From positions 91,757 through 155,756 of the forward strand of contig NZ_MIEQ01000049.1 of assembly GCF_001968815.1 (NCBI RefSeq): a stretch of DNA of 64,000 bases, read 5' to 3'. Positions within the stretch are counted from its first letter, which is position 1. Each line of letters begins with the position of its first letter. Source of the stretch: Motiliproteus sp. MSK22-1. Lineage in GTDB: Bacteria; Pseudomonadota; Gammaproteobacteria; Pseudomonadales; Balneatricaceae. The notes under the pieces are model-generated. The model was not told the origin of the DNA. It saw only the letters and a list, made by a program, of their open reading frames with translations, and ran no database searches. Shown here in pieces: positions 61,683-64,000 of this stretch. The position numbers and the translations under genes are program-made.

Positions 61683-63719
61683 TTAGGGAAGGGGAGTCCG
61701 ATAACCTTTTAATAGCTTGTTCAATAACTGCTTCTCTTCGTCAGTTAATGGGGTCTGTTTTTTTCTTTTCAACAGGTAATCAAGTTTGGCTTCTTCAGCC
61801 TTCTTTTTTACCAATTGGTGCAGACAGTTGATAAGTTCAGATTCCAGACTGCTGCTGTCTTTAAACAATAGCTCCTGTTCGGTTATTTCGCGAAGTGTAT
61901 TGTGATTGGGGTCTCCTTCCCAGTCCATCAGTATCAGCGCTGCGTTGGTCTCTGGCTCTTTTCTTAACTGCTCAATTAAGGCTTTAAGTAACAAAAGCTC
62001 TGGTTCTTTAGGCTCTGACAGTGCCTCCGTGGTTTCAAAATCAACTTTAAGCGCCAATTGAGGAAAATGCAGTAGCGTCTTGAGCGCTTTTGTTCCCAGG
62101 CTCGATGGCTTTAAGACTTCTTGGGGTCGGTAATTTAGTCTTTGATTCTTGCGCTTGAAGCTGGAGTTGGAATTAAAGTTGGCTTTGGAGTTAAAGCTGG
62201 ATTTGGAGTTTTGAGTCCAGTTTCCAGAGCTGGGTGCTTCGTAATAGGCGTTGTCATTGTATGGATCACCCTCATAGGGGGAGCTGTTGTATAAATTTCC
62301 ATCAAATGGGCTGTCATTATAGACAGTTTCATTGTGGGAGGCTGAATGATCCGGTGACGGATGGGGCGCTGCCTGCTGTCCTGTTGATGGCGCCACAGAG
62401 GAATGGTCAAAAAAATCACTGCTTAGCCCCGCCAGTTCTGACAGCTGCTGTTTCATTATTTGCTTAAAAACCTGACCGGGTATCTGTTCAATCAGCGGCA
62501 TGGCCAGGGAGCTGAGCCGAGCTCGTCCTTCCCCCGAATGCAAATCAAGCCCTTCGGAGTGACTCTCAAAGAAGAAATCAGACAGAGGCTTGGCTTGGTT
62601 TATTCGCCGTTCAAACTCTTCGCTACCTTCTCTGCGGACCAGAGTATCCGGATCTTCTCCGTCGGGTAAAAACAGGAAGCGTGCCTGACGGCCATCTTCC
62701 ATGATAGGAAGTGCGGTTTCGAGGGCTCGTTTGGCTGCCTTGCGGCCAGCATCGTCACCGTCAAAACAAAAAACCACCTCTGGTAGAAGTTTGTATAACC
62801 GGGTCAGATGGTGTTCGCTGGTCGCTGTACCGAGCGTGGCAACCGTGTTGTTGATGCCAAACTGAGCCAGTGACACGACATCCATATATCCTTCGACGAT
62901 AAGGATTCTATTGAGCTCACGGTTTGCCTGGCGAGCCTGGTAGAGGCCGTATAGTTCTCTGTTTTTATGGAAAGTATCGGTTTCAGGGGAATTCAGGTAT
63001 TTGGGTTTTTCATCTGTCAGAACACGTCCACCAAAAGCGATTACCCGGCCGCGCATGTCAACAATAGGAAAGATAATTCGGTCGCGAAAACGGTCATAAC
63101 ATTTGTTGTCTTCAGGTTTTAGAATGACTAACCCTGCGTCATCCAGATCTTCACGAGAAGCCTTTTGCTCATTAACGGCGCTGCTATCAGCTGATTGAGG
63201 TTGATCCAGATGCTTGATCAGATTATCCCAGCCTGGGGGAGCGTAGCCGATTAAAAACTGTTTGGCGATCTGCCCGCTGAGCCCTCGACCTTTCAGGTAT
63301 GCTACAGCTTTAGCCCTTTCAGGATGACTTCGTAACTGCTGTTGGTAATAGTCTGCGCTACGCTTGAGGAGACTATAGGCTGTTTTAAGTTTTTGATTTT
63401 TTGGTTCTTGGCTGCTTGCTTCTTGAGGTATTTCAAGTCCCAGACGCTGGGCCAGTGAGGTGATGGCCTCGGGAAAATCGACACGATCATGTTCCATCAC
63501 AAAGCCAATGGCATTGCCTCCAGCACCGCAGCCGAAGCAGTAGTAAAATTGTTTTTCTGGGTTAACGCTGAAAGAAGGGGTTTTTTCTTTATGGAAAGGG
63601 CATAGGCCGGAATAGTTTCGACCGGTTCTTTTAAGTGTGATTCTCTCTTCCACGACATCCGCAATATCAGTGCGATTGAGTAGGTCGTCGATAAAATCTT
63701 GTGGAATACGTCCCGCCAT
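61683..63719 (-). CDS. dnaG: DNA primase DnaG
   Basis: 678 residues, somewhat longer than E. coli DnaG (581). Zinc-binding domain with CPFHKEKTPSF and YYCFGCGAGG (about 40-65), RNA polymerase domain with FPIVDMRGRVIAFGGRVL (about 217-234), TOPRIM motif ILIVEGYMDVVSLAQFG and FCFDGDDAGRKAA. A linker of about 90 residues (about 440-535) is unusually rich in Asn, Ser, Tyr and Pro (NSSPYEGDPYNDNAYYEAP, then SFNSKANFNSNSSF) and precedes the C-terminal helicase-binding domain. It lies upstream of rpoD. Confidence 0.97.
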   Translation of the reverse strand: MAGRIPQDFIDDLLNRTDIADVVEERITLKRTGRNYSGLCPFHKEKTPSFSVNPEKQFYYCFGCGAGGNAIGFVMEHDRVDFPEAITSLAQRLGLEIPQEASSQEPKNQKLKTAYSLLKRSADYYQQQLRSHPERAKAVAYLKGRGLSGQIAKQFLIGYAPPGWDNLIKHLDQPQSADSSAVNEQKASREDLDDAGLVILKPEDNKCYDRFRDRIIFPIVDMRGRVIAFGGRVLTDEKPKYLNSPETDTFHKNRELYGLYQARQANRELNRILIVEGYMDVVSLAQFGINNTVATLGTATSEHHLTRLYKLLPEVVFCFDGDDAGRKAAKRALETALPIMEDGRQARFLFLPDGEDPDTLVRREGSEEFERRINQAKPLSDFFFESHSEGLDLHSGEGRARLSSLAMPLIEQIPGQVFKQIMKQQLSELAGLSSDFFDHSSVAPSTGQQAAPHPSPDHSASHNETVYNDSPFDGNLYNSSPYEGDPYNDNAYYEAPSSGNWTQNSKSSFNSKANFNSNSSFKRKNQRLNYRPQEVLKPSSLGTKALKTLLHFPQLALKVDFETTEALSEPKEPELLLLKALIEQLRKEPETNAALILMDWEGDPNHNTLREITEQELLFKDSSSLESELINCLHQLVKKKAEEAKLDYLLKRKKQTPLTDEEKQLLNKLLKGYRTPLP

Positions 63720-64000
63720 TGATGGTCCTGCGGATAGAGATTCTGAATTTGGAGAATACTTAAAGCTTAGCAGGCTGCGCCTTTAGGAGATAGTTGTCGC
63801 CTTGGCTGAGCGGTGAGTCATAGTCACCGTGGCGACATACGGTTCTCAGGAATTATGAAACTGCGGCTTGCAGCGTAAAGATTCTAGGCAGTCAGTACTT
63901 TATATAAACTAGTGGGCTTTTTTGTATAACCAAGTGAGTCTTTTTGCAGCTATGTATAACTATATTCTACAACTCATCGTTATTGTACAACCCATCGTTG
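63720..64000. other. Leader region upstream of dnaG with structured hairpin and short repeats
   Basis: A compound hairpin occupies 63796-63836: outer arms GTCGCC/GGCGAC and inner arms CGGTGA/TCACCG around GTCATAG. At 63968-63999, TACAACTCATCGTT is repeated as TACAACCCATCGTT with an 18-bp period. rpsU, which precedes dnaG in many gammaproteobacteria, is not visible in these 281 bp. Confidence 0.5.

Overview
The window is typical proteobacterial chromosome with moderate GC, dense genes, polycistronic operons and Tat-dependent periplasmic enzymes. The rpoD-dnaG pair, a Pseudomonas-like cheY-A-W-mcp-R-D-B order, and a dddD-type DMSP lyase beside a BCCT carrier together suggest a marine, motile, facultatively aerobic gammaproteobacterium, perhaps Oceanospirillales-like. 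The genus cannot be named from the sequence alone.

Layout. (1) 1-6061: a DMSP (dimethylsulfoniopropionate) catabolism locus. A left-going operon (UspA, BCCT carrier DddT, iron alcohol dehydrogenase DddB cut by the window edge) is divergent from dddD. A frameshifted scrap of a gamma-butyrobetaine dioxygenase lies behind dddD. (2) 6921-9713: a left-going pair, a persulfide-dioxygenase-like metallo-hydrolase and a SulP anion permease. (3) 10227-28844: an 18-gene, right-going [NiFe]-hydrogenase operon. It holds Hyb-type structural genes (hybO-A-B-C), then hybD, hybG/hupF, hybE, hupK, hypA, hypB, a HupR/HoxA-type activator, a nickel carrier, hypF, hypC, hypD, hypE and hypX. (4) 28948-46088: three large cyclic-di-GMP proteins with a shared PAS-GGDEF-EAL core, enclosing a TetR-controlled operon for an MMPL/RND exporter, a LolA-like protein and a beta-barrel protein. 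(5) 46329-59437: a left-going chemosensory operon of the P. aeruginosa cluster II type. At its far end it carries a partner-switching module (STAS protein plus a REC-PP2C-HATPase regulator like HsbR/CrsR). (6) 59733-63719: rpoD and dnaG.

How the parts work together. DMSP is imported by DddT and split by DddD to dimethyl sulfide and a 3-hydroxypropionate product that DddB can oxidise. The hydrogenase is exported by Tat, should pass electrons from H2 through HybA and HybB to quinone, and has nearly all its maturation genes in one unit. HypX suggests its CO ligand can be made in air. Regions 4 and 5 are signal processing, linking chemotaxis-type methylation, cyclic di-GMP turnover and sigma/anti-sigma partner switching.

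The points I would look at first are: a repeated TGACG-N3-CGTCR operator motif around the tetR/RND genes; a decaying 16-bp tandem repeat between two convergent cyclic-di-GMP genes; an identical DVELF C-terminus on CheD and a nearby chemoreceptor; a Tat-like motif at the C-terminus of HybE; the dioxygenase remnant behind dddD; and HypX paired with a hydrogenase whose cluster ligands look oxygen-sensitive. I saw no CRISPR array, insertion sequence, rRNA or tRNA gene.
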